Assembly (NCBI GenBank): GCA_002943765.1
Contig: PQWQ01000019.1
Span: forward strand, 744,001-808,000
From: Psoroptes ovis
Lineage: Eukaryota > Arthropoda > Arachnida > Sarcoptiformes > Psoroptidae
Reading direction: 5' to 3'
DNA length: 64,000 nucleotides
The stretch's first letter is position 1. Every line of letters starts with the position of its first letter. Positions 34,714 through 47,800 of this stretch are shown here, in pieces. The translations under genes and the position numbers were made by a program. The notes below the pieces were generated by a model. It was given only the letters and a program-made list of their open reading frames with translations. It had not been told where the DNA came from and ran no database searches.

Positions 34714-35556
34714 CTATTTCATGATATCATCCAAAAAATCCCACCAGAAATCATCATCATATGGTTTAGGTGTTGGACGAGTTGTTGGTTTCGGAGTTGG
34801 ACGAGTTGGTGGTTTTGGAGTTGGACGAGTTGTTGGTTTAGGTGTTGGACGGGTCGGTGGTTTTGGAGTTGGACGAGTTGTTGGTTTAGGCGTTGGACGA
34901 GTTGGTGGTTTTGGAGTTGGCCGTTCAGTAGTAAATGGTATTGTTTTACATTCCGAATATTTTTTCAAATAATCCTCTATACGAATACATGTTTGTACTC
35001 GTTCATCATCATCAAAGTAAAGACCATCTTTACAATTCCAAACGTTTAATTGACCATTCACACAACGGTAAAAACCGCTGCAATTATATGGATTACGATG
35101 ATAACGATATGGATCAGCATCTGGATCACATTTGATGTGTGGAAGATAATCAAATTTATTCGGACGGGTTATTGGTTTAAATGTTGGACTGGTTGTTGGT
35201 TTTGGAGTTGAACGGGTTAGTGGTTTTGTAGGAGTCAATGGTACTGTTTTACATTCCGAATATTTTTTCAAATAATCATCAATAGGTATACATGCTTGTA
35301 CTTTGTCATCATCATCATAGTAAAGACCATCTTGACAATTCCAAGCGATTACTACACCATTTACACAATGGTAAAAACTGTTACAATCATATGGATTACG
35401 ATGATAACGATTTGGACTATCATTTGGATCACATTCAATGTATGGAAGATAATTAAATTTGGTAATTATGGATTCACTTAAATCATTTGGATTCCATTTT
35501 GAACAATTTGCAAAGCAAATAAAAGAAAATGTGATGAATAAAATTGAATATTTCAT
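34714..35556 (-). CDS. secreted two-domain chitin-binding (CBM14) protein
   Basis: Single exon, 280 residues from the ATG at 35556 (MKYSILFITFSFICFANCS, signal peptide). An upstream in-frame ATG at 35607 would put 17 residues before it, but it lies between the TATA box and the likely transcription start, so I prefer 35556. Two CBM14 domains (about 35-105 and 133-206) are separated by a short Thr/Pro linker. Each has six cysteines in the same pattern, RYHRNPY.C..FY.CVNG, WNC.DGLY.DD and KYSECKT. The domains match each other and that of the gene at 27931-28713 closely, so an internal duplication is clear. The C-terminal part is a near-perfect repeat of TRPTPKPP/TRPTPKPT units, then an acidic YDDDFWWDFLDD end, opposite in charge to the basic tail of the paralogue. 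Expected to bind chitin in a peritrophic or cuticular matrix. Confidence 0.88.
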   Translation of the reverse strand: MKYSILFITFSFICFANCSKWNPNDLSESIITKFNYLPYIECDPNDSPNRYHRNPYDCNSFYHCVNGVVIAWNCQDGLYYDDDDKVQACIPIDDYLKKYSECKTVPLTPTKPLTRSTPKPTTSPTFKPITRPNKFDYLPHIKCDPDADPYRYHRNPYNCSGFYRCVNGQLNVWNCKDGLYFDDDERVQTCIRIEDYLKKYSECKTIPFTTERPTPKPPTRPTPKPTTRPTPKPPTRPTPKPTTRPTPKPPTRPTPKPTTRPTPKPYDDDFWWDFLDDIMK

Positions 35557-35624
35557 GATGAAATCAATAAATAATTTAAAGAAAAATCTTAAATGATATT
35601 TGTACATTCAAAAAAAATTTAAAT

Positions 35625-35631
35625 ATTTATA
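35625..35631 (-). promoter_or_regulatory. TATA box of the two-domain CBM14 gene
   Basis: Minus strand GCTATAAAT, identical in its core to the TATA region of the paralogue at 28808. It lies about 70 bases from the preferred ATG. Confidence 0.5.
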
Positions 35632-36827
35632 GCAGATCTCTCTTTTTCCTGAAACACTTGAAAAAATTATCTTTGAAAAATTTTTGCCAGATTATCTTTG
35701 AGCAAAGGATTGAAGCCAAATTTTCAATTAATTAATCCAATCAATCAATTGAAATCCAATACAATGATTTCGAACCATTTTAAGACGTTTAATAGTACAA
35801 AACACTTGTTATGTTAAGATAATTATTGATAAATTTTTTTTCTTGTAAATTGCGTCATTTATTTCATCTTTAATTTCTTGATTATCAAAATGAATTATCA
35901 ATAGCCTCATTGAAATTTTGAAAAACAGAGAAAATATATGCAGCCCCGTAGGTGTAATGAATAATCGAAGAGCTTTGGATATCATAGAAATGCATTTAAT
36001 GCAACTAACTGCATCTATTATCTATCTACATCTATCAATCGACATGTATTTGATATTTGTGTTTTCAAATCGATAGTCGAATCGATAATACACGATAATA
36101 CATGGAACATCAAAAACAAAAAACAAGAAAAAACGAATCAAATCAAATAGTAATCGATCAATTTCTGTTGTATTTTATTTGGAGAAAAATGAATGAATGA
36201 ATATAGGAATATCCAAGAATATTTTCACATTTATTCATTCATTTTTTACATTCGTGAATATCTTCCAAGATTGTTGATGTTCCTTTCGAAATGGAACATC
36301 AACAATCTCGGACCCATGGAAAAAAAATTTGAAAAAATCAAAACAAAAATCGATCGATCCATTGTTCATGTTTTATATTGGTCCAGTAATAGTAGATGGA
36401 CCATAGTAATATCGAATAGATGGAACAATTGAATGATCGATAGAATTGATCGATTTAATCATTTGTTCTGGGTGCATTGTTTTCTGGAAATATCATGGAA
36501 ACAAATTCAGATGCTGTGTATGGTGTCCATGTAATTTCGATGGTATCTTAGCATCAAATACCAGGGAAAAATAGCAGAAAGTAATCATCGACAAGCGCCA
36601 ACAACAACAACGAAAAATCATTGATTTGGCCAGTTATTCAGTTATTTAGACCTAGTAGTCTTTTGACATACGATACATCATTGGATTATATTCGCTTGTT
36701 ATCAATGGTGAAACAAACAAACAACGAATTATTTGGAATTATTTGTATTATTATCTTTCAAACGATGTAATATTTATCAAATACATTGAAAACGAAAATA
36801 ATGCAATTATTATTAAAATAAATTTTC
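35632..36827. other. 1.2-kb spacer before the satellite
   Basis: No gene seen. Contains the perfect hairpin at 36268-36308. Confidence 0.5.
36268..36308. repeat. perfect inverted repeat, 16-bp arms
   Basis: AGATTGTTGATGTTCC, nine bases, then GGAACATCAACAATCT. Not one of the MITE families. Confidence 0.85.
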
Positions 36828-39800
36828 GAAAATTTTTTCGATTTTTTGAAAAATTTCCACGTATTATAGCCTTAGATTTTTTCATATTTTTCGAAAATTT
36901 CCACGTATTATAGCCTTAGATTTTTTCGAAATTTTCAAAAATTTTGACGATGGATAGCCTTAGATTTTTTCGATTTTTTGAAAAATTTTGACGATGGATA
37001 GCCTTAGATTTTTTCGATTTTTTCAAAAATTTCATCGATGTATAACCTTAGATTTTTTCGAAATTTTCAAAAATTTTGACGATGGATAGCCTTAGATTTT
37101 TTCGATTTTTTCAAAAATTCCATCGATGTATAGTCTTAGATTTTTTCGATTTTTTGAAAAATTTTGACGATGGATAGCCTTAGATTTTTTCGATTTTTTC
37201 AAAAATTTCATCGATGTATAACCTTAGATTTTTTCGAAATTTTCAAAAATTTTGACGATGGATAGCCTTAGATTTTTTCGATTTTTTCAAAAATTCCATC
37301 GATGTATAGTCTTAGATTTTTTCGATTTTTTGAAAAATTTTGACGATGTATAACCTTAGATTTTTTCGAAATTTTCAAAAATTTTGACGATGGATAGCCT
37401 TAGATTTTTTCGATTTTTTCAAAAATTCCATCGATGTATAGTCTTAGATTTTTTCGATTTTTTGAAAAATTTCATCGATGGATAGCCTTAGATTTTTTCG
37501 ATTTTTTCAAAAATTCCATCGATGTATAGTCTTAGATTTTTTCGATTTTTTGAAAAATTTCATCGATGGATAGTCTTAGATTTTTTCGATTTTTTGAAAA
37601 ATTTCCACGTATTATAGCCTTAGATTTTTTCGATTTTTTGAAAAATTTCCACGTATTATAGCCTTAGATTTTTTCGATTTTTTGAAAAATTTCCACGTAT
37701 TATAGCCTTAGATTTTTTCATATTTTTCGAAAATTTCCACGTATTATAGCCTTAGATTTTTTCATATTTTTCGAAAATTTCCACGTATTATAGCCTTAGA
37801 TTTTTTCATATTTTTCGAAAATTTCCACGTATTATAGCCTTAGATTTTTTCGATTTTTTGAAAAATTTTGACGATGGATAGCCTTAGATTTTTTCGATTT
37901 TTTCAAAAATTTCCACGTATTATAGCCTTAGATTTTTTCGATTTTTTGAAAAATTTCCACGTATTATAGCCTTAGATTTTTTCATATTTTTCGAAAATTT
38001 CCACGTATTATAGCCTTAGATTTTTTCGATTTTTTGAAAAATTTCCACGTATTATAGCCTTAGATTTTTTCATATTTTTCGAAAATTTCCACGTATTATA
38101 GCCTTAGATTTTTTCGATTTTTTGAAAAATTTTGACGATGGATAGCCTTAGATTTTTTCGATTTTTTCAAAAATTTCCACGTATTATAGCCTTAGATTTT
38201 TTCGATTTTTTCGAAAATTTCCACGTATTATAGCCTTAGATTTTTTCGATTTTTTGAAAAATTTTGACGATGGATAGCCTTAGATTTTTTCGATTTTTTC
38301 AAAAATTTCCACGTATTATAGCCTTAGATTTTTTCGATTTTTTGAAAAATTTCCACGTATTATAGCCTTAGATTTTTTCATATTTTTCGAAAATTTCCAC
38401 GTATTATAGCCTTAGATTTTTTCGATTTTTTGAAAAATTTCCACGTATTATAGCCTTAGATTTTTTCATATTTTTCGAAAATTTCCACGTATTATAGCCT
38501 TAGATTTTTTCGATTTTTTGAAAAATTTTGACGATGGATAGCCTTAGATTTTTTCGATTTTTTCAAAAATTTCCACGTATTATAGCCTTAGATTTTTTCG
38601 ATTTTTTCAAAAATTTCCACGTATTATAGCCTTAGATTTTTTCATATTTTTCGAAAATTTCCACGTATTATAGCCTTAGATTTTTTCATATTTTTCGAAA
38701 ATTTCCACGTATTATAGCCTTAGATTTTTTCGATTTTTTGAAAAATTTTGACGATGGATAGCCTTAGATTTTTTCGATTTTTTCAAAAATTTCATCGATG
38801 TATAACCTTAGATTTTTTCGATTTTTTCGAAAATTTCCACGTATTATAGCCTTAGATTTTTTCGATTTTTTGAAAAATTTTGACGATGGTTAGCCTTAGT
38901 TTTTTTCGAAAAATTCAAAAATTTTGACGATGGATAGCCTTAGATTTTTTCGAAAAATTCAAAAATTTTGACGATGGATAGCCTTAGATTTTTTCGATTT
39001 TTTGAAAAATTTCCACGTATTATAGCCTTAGATTTTTTCGATTTTTTGAAAAATTTCCACGTATTATAGCCTTAGATTTTTTCGATTTTTTGAAAAATTT
39101 CCACGTATTATAGCCTTAGATTTTTTCGATTTTTTGAAAAATTTTGACGATGGATAGCCTTAGATTTTTTCATATTTTTCGAAAATTTCCACGTATTATA
39201 GCCTTAGATTTTTTCGATTTTTTGAAAAATTTCCACGTATTATAGCCTTAGATTTTTTCGATTTTTTCAAAAATTTCCACGTATTATAGCCTTAGATTTT
39301 TTCATATTTTTCGAAAATTTCCACGTATTATAGCCTTAGATTTTTTCGATTTTTTGAAAAATTTTGACGATGGATAGCCTTAGATTTTTTCGATTTTTTC
39401 AAAAATTTCATCGATGTATAACCTTAGATTTTTTCGATTTTTTCGAAAATTTCCACGTATTATAGCCTTAGATTTTTTCGATTTTTTGAAAAATTTCCAC
39501 GTATTATAGCCTTAGATTTTTTCGATTTTTTCAAAAATTTCCACGTATTATAGCCTTAGATTTTTTCGATTTTTTCAAAAATTTCCACGTATTATAGCCT
39601 TAGATTTTTTCATATTTTTCGAAAATTTCCACGTATTATAGCCTTAGATTTTTTCGATTTTTTGAAAAATTTCCACGTATTATAGCCTTAGATTTTTTCG
39701 ATTTTTTGAAAAATTTCCACGTATTATAGCCTTAGATTTTTTCGATTTTTTGAAAAATTTTGACGATGGTTAGCCTTAGATTTTTTCGATTTTTTGAAAA

Positions 39801-39985
39801 ATTTTGACGATGGATTGCCTTAGATTTTTTCGATTTTTTCAAAAATTCCATCGATGTATAGTCTTAGATTTTTTCGATTTTTTGAAAAATTCCATCGATG
39901 TATAGTCTTAGATTTTTTCGATTTTTTGAAAAATTTCATCGATGTATAACCTTAGATTTTTTCATATTTTTCGAAAATTTCCACG
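36828..39985. repeat. 3.15-kb satellite array of 44-bp units (about 72 copies)
   Basis: Each unit is CCTTAGATTTTTTCGA, an A/T core (TTTTTTGAAAAATTT or variants), and a 13-14-base variable spacer. Spacer types: CCACGTATTATAG, GACGATGGATAG, CATCGATGTATAA and CATCGATGTATAG. Core types: cgattttttgaaaa, cgattttttcaaaa, catatttttcgaaaa, cgaaattttcaaaa. From about 36985 types follow a four-unit order repeating every 176 bp. Further on, the GACGATGG units recur at 37870, 38134, 38266, 38530 and 38750, i.e. at 264, 132, 264 and 220 bp, all multiples of 44. This is higher-order structure made by unequal exchange. Runs of T and A every 9-10 bases predict curved DNA. No ORF spans it. Confidence 0.95.
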
Positions 39986-41118
39986 AACAATTGCAATCAT
40001 TCAAAAATAATAACTGTGCTTTATGATTATTATCAAAATTATAATCTACTGATGTTAACATGATGATTATTATTATTATAATCATTGTTGTTTAACATGA
40101 AATGTAATCATACAAATATTTTTGAAATTATAAAACAAGCACAAAACAACAGAAAAAAATCAATGGAAAATGAATAGTTTTGGAAATGTTTTAAAATGAA
40201 ATGGAATCGAAAAATCCATAATTTCAAAGCTGAATCTCAAACTATAAATATACACCAGTGAATACAACAATGAATCCAATTTTTAAATTGACCGGATTCT
40301 CATTGATTTTGCAAGATTTTCAATCTTTTTGATTTGATAAGATTTGATGAAGGCAAATCATTTTAGAATTCCAAATAAACATTTTCCCCAATCGATATTC
40401 TAAATAAATAAATAAATGGAAAAAAAGTTTGTTTTGTCTGTTTCTCCCATTTCTTCCAATTTTCTTAAATTGAAAACAAATAAACTAGAATAAATTCAAA
40501 ATTTTGATTTTGTTCGTTTTGATTTAAGTCAATAAAAATTGACTTTTGTCAATCGAAGAAAATAATAATTTCTTAGATTCAAATTTCAAATATTCAAATC
40601 AATTTACCCGGTTCATTTTTGATTTGAATTTATTTGATTCAAGTGAAATATTCAAAGGCTTATGGCCTTATTATCGATGCAAAATCCAAGAATTTTAATG
40701 AGCCAAATATCGGATAGAAATTGTGATGAAATTCAAAGAATTCAAGATTCAAGATATTTCTGAGAAAATATCACCGAAATCGATTGATTGATTCATTGAT
40801 TGATTGATTGATCAATAGATGCGATTATATGGCATATGTGTGTGTGCGTGTCGATATTAATTTCATCCATCCAAAATAATAATTTCTTGGCCATTTTGCT
40901 GCAATCCAATAATGCTAGGGCCAATAAGGACAAAAATCAAGACCAGAGGTCCCAAAGAAATCAAATTAAAATGTATCAATTGTCAACATATTTCTTCTGG
41001 ACATTTGAAATGGTATCGATTGATAGATCCACATCAAATGCATCTGTTCGTAGCTATTCGTATCCGCTGATGTTACACACCGCATTTATACAATTTGGCT
41101 TTTCAGCTGTCCAATAAA

Positions 41119-41203
41119 TATTAGGTTGTCCGGAAAGTTTTTGGCCGTTTATATCGTAGAAAATCATTGGAAAATTGGCAAAAACTTTTCGGACAACCTA
41201 ATA
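41119..41203. repeat. mariner-type MITE, subfamily B
   Basis: Ends ATTAGGTTGTCCGGAAAGTT and AAACTTTTCGGACAACCTAA around TATATCGTAGAAAATCATTG. Confidence 0.9.
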
Positions 41204-41975
41204 GATATTTGAAGCCGATCGATTGTCAAATTGTATCAATCAAAAAATTATTTTTTGTGTGCGAAAAATAGATCAATAATCTGTGTAATTGGTTTGGTTC
41301 GAGAAAAACAATGTATCGTTTGTGGGCGTGTAACAATAAGAAAATTTCAAGAAATTCTCCAAGATTTTCCCCTCATTTTCTGGTCCAACAATAAGAAAAG
41401 GTCCACAAGGAATAGTATTTTTCGAATATGATTCGCTTTGAATTCGCTCAAAATCTGGCCCCAATCGGGCCCTAATGGCCAGAATTATTCTTCATTCAAT
41501 TCAACCAACGAATAGATTCGAATGGTTTTAATGGCTTTCTATTCTCATGGATTGATTCAATCAATACATCTATTAAATCATATATTTAATTTGGTCCGAA
41601 AGAATTGGTCGGACCAACGAGAACATCAGAAACAAAGCAAATAACAAAGTATGGAATGAAAAAGTGCAACAAATAAACAAATGAACAAACAAACTGAAAA
41701 TCGATATAAGAAAATTTTCTAAGAAAAACTCAAGAAATTGAAAAGTTCAATGTAAAGTCTATGAGAAATTCTCATAGAAATTCAATGAACTTTGAAAATG
41801 CATTGAACGAATCGAATAAATGAAAATCATGAGCTGATTATTCATTGATTATATTCTCTTTTAATCAAAATGAACACAAATAATTTAATCTTTGAACAGC
41901 CCGAATAATTGAAAATAATATAAAAATCAAATCAGATCGAATTAAATTAAATAAAATCAAAGCGAAACTGATTAT

Positions 41976-42068
41976 ATTTAGGTTGGTTGTCCGAAAAGTT
42001 AATTCGGCTTAGCCACAATAGAGTTGCTCATCAAAAATTGGCCAAAACTTTTCGGACAACCCTGATAT
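41976..42068 (-). repeat. mariner-type MITE, subfamily A
   Basis: Ends TTTAGGTTGGTTGTCCGAAA (four bases duplicated near the tip) and AACTTTTCGGACAACCCTGA. Confidence 0.85.
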
Positions 42069-42248
42069 TTTTGTTTACCGTTTCTTATTATTATTATTAT
42101 TTTAATGAAAATAATAAGATGATAATCGACCGAAGAAATAAGAAATATATGCATGGACATTTGGCCGCATTTAATAAACGTATAAATGTTCAAATATACA
42201 TGTGCCATTTTGAGATTGATTGAATCAATCGACAAATGAATGTATTTG

Positions 42249-42336
42249 TATTAGGCTGCCCGGAAAGTTCTGGCCGATTTCAATGAGCAACTCTATTGTG
42301 ATTAAGCCGAATGAACTTTTCGGACACCCTAATATA
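42249..42336 (+). repeat. mariner-type MITE, subfamily A
   Basis: Ends ATTAGGCTGCCCGGAAAGTT and GAACTTTTCGGACACCCTAA. Confidence 0.87.
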
Positions 42337-42738
42337 TTTATATTGAATTGAAAAATCATTCAACCAAAAATTGTTGTTTTCGGGATTGAAAATCATTGAA
42401 CAAAATTGAAATTTAAGAATTTTTCCATTGTTCCATTCATTGATGAAATGATGTAAATGATTTCTTTCTTTCGGAGCCCCAAAAAGAAAATTATTGAATG
42501 AAAATCAATCGAAACAATAGCCTGAGAAATGGCCGAGAGAAATGTTTATTACAACATTTCAACCGATACAACCGAATGTATCGTTGATTATTAACAAGTT
42601 CAATACACCAACAACACACGATTTCAATTTCAAATTTTCATTTTGATCAATTTTCATGGTCATATTGGTCCAGAGTAATAATATAATCGAAAATTGTTAA
42701 CAGAAAAACAATTGGAAAATCGGTGAAATACGAAATCG

Positions 42739-42825
42739 TATTAGGCTGTCCGATAAGTTCATTCGGCTTTATCACAATAGAGTTGCTCATTGAAATCGGC
42801 CAAAACTTTCTGGACAGCCTAATCA
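42739..42825 (-). repeat. mariner-type MITE, subfamily A
   Basis: Ends ATTAGGCTGTCCGATAAGTT and AACTTTCTGGACAGCCTAAT. Confidence 0.87.
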
Positions 42826-43702
42826 ATACAATTGGAAATTCAAATTGCGAATTCAATTATTTGCGATTCATTTAATTTTGATTATCATTACAAATGTCGT
42901 TGTTTCGTTTGATTTGATTTGATTCGTAATATTTCGTTATTACGAATTTTCAAATCATTTGATCAAATTCGGTGATCAAATTCAGTTGTTCATTGATTCA
43001 TTATTACGATTTCAATTCAAATTTCGGCCTTTCGGTTTATTTCTTCAATTTCTAATATTTACAAATCAACCAAATACACCTCGAAAACTTTAGTCGAAAA
43101 TCGTTTGAATTGTTTTCAAAATATGAATACTTACCGATTCATATTTACATATTTCACCAAATAATTTACCCATATTTCATCGAGGTTTGGAAAATTTCCT
43201 CGGAATTCAAATCGACTCGGGAATTGTTTTGTTAAGTTTCTTCTTGGAAAAACATTGTAATCAAGGAGTGAAAATGAATTTCATTTGGCACCGGAGAGAA
43301 CCAGGGTGAAAACCCGAGAAAACAGAATCATATCGAATCAAATCGAATCAAAAATCAATTTCGCTTTCGATTCAACTGGAATTCCACAAAAATTCCGTAA
43401 TCAAAGAATTGAATCCGAGGAATTTTTCTTCCAAGTTTACAGGACAAAATAGAGCAGAATAACAGCCGAATATATGAAGCCGAGAGAGCATTCTGAAAAT
43501 CTGATAAATTCGATTGATTGATTCAAATTCAAATACATGTATTCAATGGTGTTATTATTATTATTACTTGATTGAATTTCGTTGAATTCCGTGAATTCCG
43601 GTGAATACATTTGAATGTAATATTTACATCGAATGTATTTACATGCTGAGAAAAATAAGAAAAAAAATAAGAAAATATTCAAATTATTGTTATCATTGAA
43701 AA

Positions 43703-43790
43703 TATTAGATTGTCCGTAAAGTTTTGACCAATTTTCATGCAGCAACTCTCGATTGATTAAGCCGAATAAACTTTTCGGACAGGCTAATAC
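43703..43790 (+). repeat. mariner-type MITE, subfamily A
   Basis: Ends ATTAGATTGTCCGTAAAGTT and AAACTTTTCGGACAGGCTAA. Confidence 0.86.
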
Positions 43791-44637
43791 ATTTGAAATG
43801 TGTTCAGATAAATACATACCATTTTGAAATTTTACGTTTCGTTTCATTTCATTTCGTTTGATTTGATTTTCTTGATCATTTCTTCGACTTGGAACAATCT
43901 TTGAACAACAACAAAATCGGAAAACAACCAAATTCCCCAAAGAAATTCTTGGGGAATTTGCTTAGTATTTCTGTGCATGCATTTTGCTACATTGTAGCTA
44001 TGAAATGCTAAGAAATGCGAAAGCATGGTGAAAAAATTCAAACCTGAGTATTCAAACAACAGCAAAAATGCAAATAAATAAATAGCATTCAAATTCAAAG
44101 TCATTTTGCTTTCCCCTGTTATTGTTGCCAAGATTATTGATAAGAAATTGTTGATTTTCCTTAAAGAAAATTGTTGAAAGAAAATGATGTAAAGTTTAAA
44201 GAAATTTTCACAGTGGTGGAAAAATTGTTTGAGAAAATTTTACGGAAAATTTTCAGAAAATTTTCAAATTGACACACAATTTAAATTTTCGTAAATTTTC
44301 TTAAAGATTTTTTTCTTGGTGTTGTTTTTGATAAGAGTTTCTTCGAACAATTTCTTCGTAAAGATGCCTTGGAAATCACAATGGAAATTCCGTGAAATTC
44401 CAGTCATCAAATCTTGGCCCAAAATATATCTTGACTGAAAGGAAATTGAATTTCATTGAATTTCAATCGAAATGATGATAATGATAATCAAAATATGATA
44501 AAATCATTTTATTTTCATTCAATATTTCGATATGAATCAATACAGAAAATAGAAATATATTCAAATATTTGACCAGCGAAAAAAAAATATTGATATTTAC
44601 ATGGAAAATATTTACAAGAAAATTTACAGGAAAAAAT

Positions 44638-44722
44638 ATTAGGCTGTCCGGAAAATTTTCACCGATTTTGCCATAGATTTTTGGTGCATGATTCAGCAAG
44701 AACTTTTCGGACAGTCTTGATA
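44638..44722. repeat. mariner-type MITE, subfamily B-like, diverged core
   Basis: Ends ATTAGGCTGTCCGGAAAATT and GAACTTTTCGGACAGTCTTG. The core (CACCGATTTTGCCATAG) differs from both A and B. Confidence 0.78.
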
Positions 44723-44742
44723 ATATTACAAATATACAATTG

Positions 44743-44826
44743 TATTAGGTTGTCCGAAAAGTTTTTGCCGATTATATTGTAAGGAATTATGAGAAAATCG
44801 GCAAAAACTTATCGGACAACCTAATA
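44743..44826. repeat. mariner-type MITE, subfamily B
   Basis: Ends ATTAGGTTGTCCGAAAAGTT and AAACTTATCGGACAACCTAA around TTATATTGTAAGGAATTATG. Confidence 0.9.
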
Positions 44827-44879
44827 TTTTGGAAGCACTTGGAATATTGTGAAATCGTGGAATTCAATTATTCATTTAT

Positions 44880-47800
44880 TTATTTATGTTGATTTAGAAC
44901 GATATTAAATGAATGATGATGATGAGGATCAGCAATGAATCTTGATTGATCTTGAATATATCCACCACCACCCCCACCAACACCATTATCAATCATTAAT
45001 GATTTCATTTCAATAAATTCTTGTTGAGGATGATTAAGATGATGATCAATCAATTTATGATGAGCGGATAATGCATTGTTTGATTGTGCCGATGGTATTG
45101 GTGGCAGTGGTGGTATAGGTGGCGGTGATGTCGTCGTCGTCGATAATGATGATGATGATATTGTTGATATTTGTGCCAGATCATATAGTTCATATGGCTG
45201 TTGACCAGCATTATCATATGGTGATGATAATGATTGATTTTGAATAAGAGATTTTGATTTAAAACCATTCGTCATGGTTGCTGTGGATGATCCTGGAATG
45301 CTCGGCTCTGTTTGTTGTTGTTGTTGATCAGTATGATTATTATTCAATAAAATTAAATGTTTATTCAATGAATGAAATTGTTGTGATGTGGTAGGGTGAT
45401 GGCGCTGCTGGTGCTGAAGCTGTTGATGATCATTGTAATCATATATGGAATATTCAATCTGTTGGGTTGGTGATGATTTCATCAACGGTACCGATGATGA
45501 TAATGATAACAATGAGGATGAAGGTGGTGGTGGATGCGGCTGTTGTTGATGATGATGGCCGTTGGATAGGTGGCGCTGTTGATTTTCATCGAGTTCAAGG
45601 TTATTGTTATTGTAGAATAATTGCTGCTGCTGCTGTATAAGGTCATCATGACCATCGATTGTATTGCTAGCGATTAGGTCATCTTTACTCAACAAAGTGA
45701 TTGGCAACAGATGATCATTGTCCATCGATGTTGTTTGATGATTTTCAATGCTATGAAGGCTATGATGTTCATTGATTAATTGTTCATCTGCTGCTGCTGC
45801 TACATCGATCGATTGATTGGATCCATTAATAGGTTTCTGCTGTTGTTGATCAGTCATTTGAAACATAGGGTCATTATTATTCGAAACTTTTTTGAGAATT
45901 TGATAATTTTTTCGACGACGATTCAATAGGACAATGATGACCAGGGTTATTGATATAAGGACAATCAAAATTGTTGAAATAATTGAAAATTTTATCCATG
46001 ATTTCAACGTATTGAACCATTGGGAATTAATTCTGGAATGTTTATAAATATTATCGAAAAATGATTGAAAAAATTTGTTCATACGACCATCATTGGAATT
46101 ATTATTGCTAAAGGCATTCGTAGAATCATTACTATTTAAATTATCATTAACCGAATTGTGGCCATTGGCCGTTTCATCGCCACCATGATTATTGTTGCTA
46201 CCGATTGAATTTGAATTCGAATGATGATAATATGGATGTTTACCATTGAAATTGTTGATCATCATCATTGATGTTTCATCGATACGCTGTTTATTAATGA
46301 TTTTATTATCATCATTTTGATCAAATTGATCACCATTATTATCATTGGTGCTGTCGTTCTCATTATCTTTGGCTATTTGTTCATAATCAAATGGTAATTT
46401 TAGCTGAAATTCAGCACTAATAATGTGAGTATCGAGTAGACCATATAAATCATCATAATGCAACTGATTCGATGATTGACGATTTGAAGGCATGAATTGT
46501 TGCTGTTGATGAGTATTGAATTGTGACTTTGACCGTGATAATTGACTTAACATTAACAAATTGGTCGGTATATCAAAATAACCTAAATCACTGACATATA
46601 TTTTGATGAAAATATCAACAAAATTGGTTGATTGTATTAAATCTTTATAATTAATTCTATTATTGAGCTGGTAACTATTGCTTTGATCAATGATTTGTTG
46701 AAAATTGCGTAACAATTTCTGTCGATAATTATCAAATTCATTTCGTAGAAATTTATAGAAATATTTTTCCGTAAATTGTTCCGAGATTTTCAACCTTAAA
46801 TTCGCTGATTTTGTTATGAAACATTGAAAATATTTATTCATAATCATTGATGATGTTATATTGATAATTGTGGATTGATTCGTTGTGGATGTTTCATTTT
46901 TCAAAAATGACCAAAATAATTTTTCATTATCAATAGTGATTGATTCATTTTTCCTTGTTGAATTATCATTATCATTCAATAACGATGATAATTTCAATGA
47001 TAAATCTGATGGTAAATTGAGGGAAAATTTCAACAAAAATTCGAGACGACATACGAAATTATTTGTTTCAGGTAAATCCTTGTCAATAATCGTTGTATTC
47101 AGTAGGATCCGGTTCCTGTACAGGTGTTTGGTGGTCACTTGGCTAGGGTTATTGTTATGAGGAGGATAATGATCATTGAACAATGATAAATAAAAATAAT
47201 TCCGTATGAATTTCGGTGGTTCATCATTATCATCAGTGATATTGATTCGGACATTTGTACATGATGATTGATTAGTGTTTAATGATGATTGATCATTGCT
47301 TTGACCATGGTAATTATGATGTTTTGAATGATGATTATGATGATGGTGAGTATGATGGTGACCATCATTACCATTAATCGGTAGATCACTGGCACAAATT
47401 TTAATAATATATTGTTGTATTGATTCACGATCTAAACAACAAACAGCTGTCGATAATAATCCACTTAGCTCATCAATATCAAATATGAGTTCACCATCTG
47501 AATTTACACGATTAACTTCGATCGAATAACGAACAATTGATTCGGGATCTAAATCAATGGCCGATAATCGTAATAAATCAATACCACTACCAAGATTTTC
47601 TCGTACTTGTGTATCATATTCACTTCGTTCGAAATAAGGTCGATTATCATTAATATCTTTAACATGTACAATTACAATGACTGATTGATTGATTCGATTA
47701 TTATTATTATCATTCATATTATAACCATGATCATCATCATCAGTTTCAACTTGAATCGTCAATCGATATTGTTCACGGCCATCAGGTGGATCACGATTCA

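Larger units (their letters stand above)
39986..44879. other. 4.9-kb AT-rich intergenic region
   Basis: Seven mariner-type MITEs lie here, the densest cluster of the window (41119 to 44826). A minus-strand ORF near 44104 begins with a signal-peptide-like segment and a GT donor, but I found no continuation, so it is not called. Confidence 0.55.

Noticed and set aside
35557..35607. Upstream ATG adding 17 residues to the two-domain CBM14 protein
   Set aside because: It would hide the signal peptide and lies upstream of the expected transcription start.
36828..39985. CRISPR-like regular array
   Set aside because: The spacers are a handful of recurring types rather than unique sequences, the host is an animal, and no cas-like gene is present. 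It is a satellite.
43844..44131. Minus-strand ORF with hydrophobic N-terminus and a CTCAG|GTTTGA donor
   Set aside because: It could be a first exon of a secreted protein, but no acceptor-linked continuation was found; chance is likely in AT-rich DNA.
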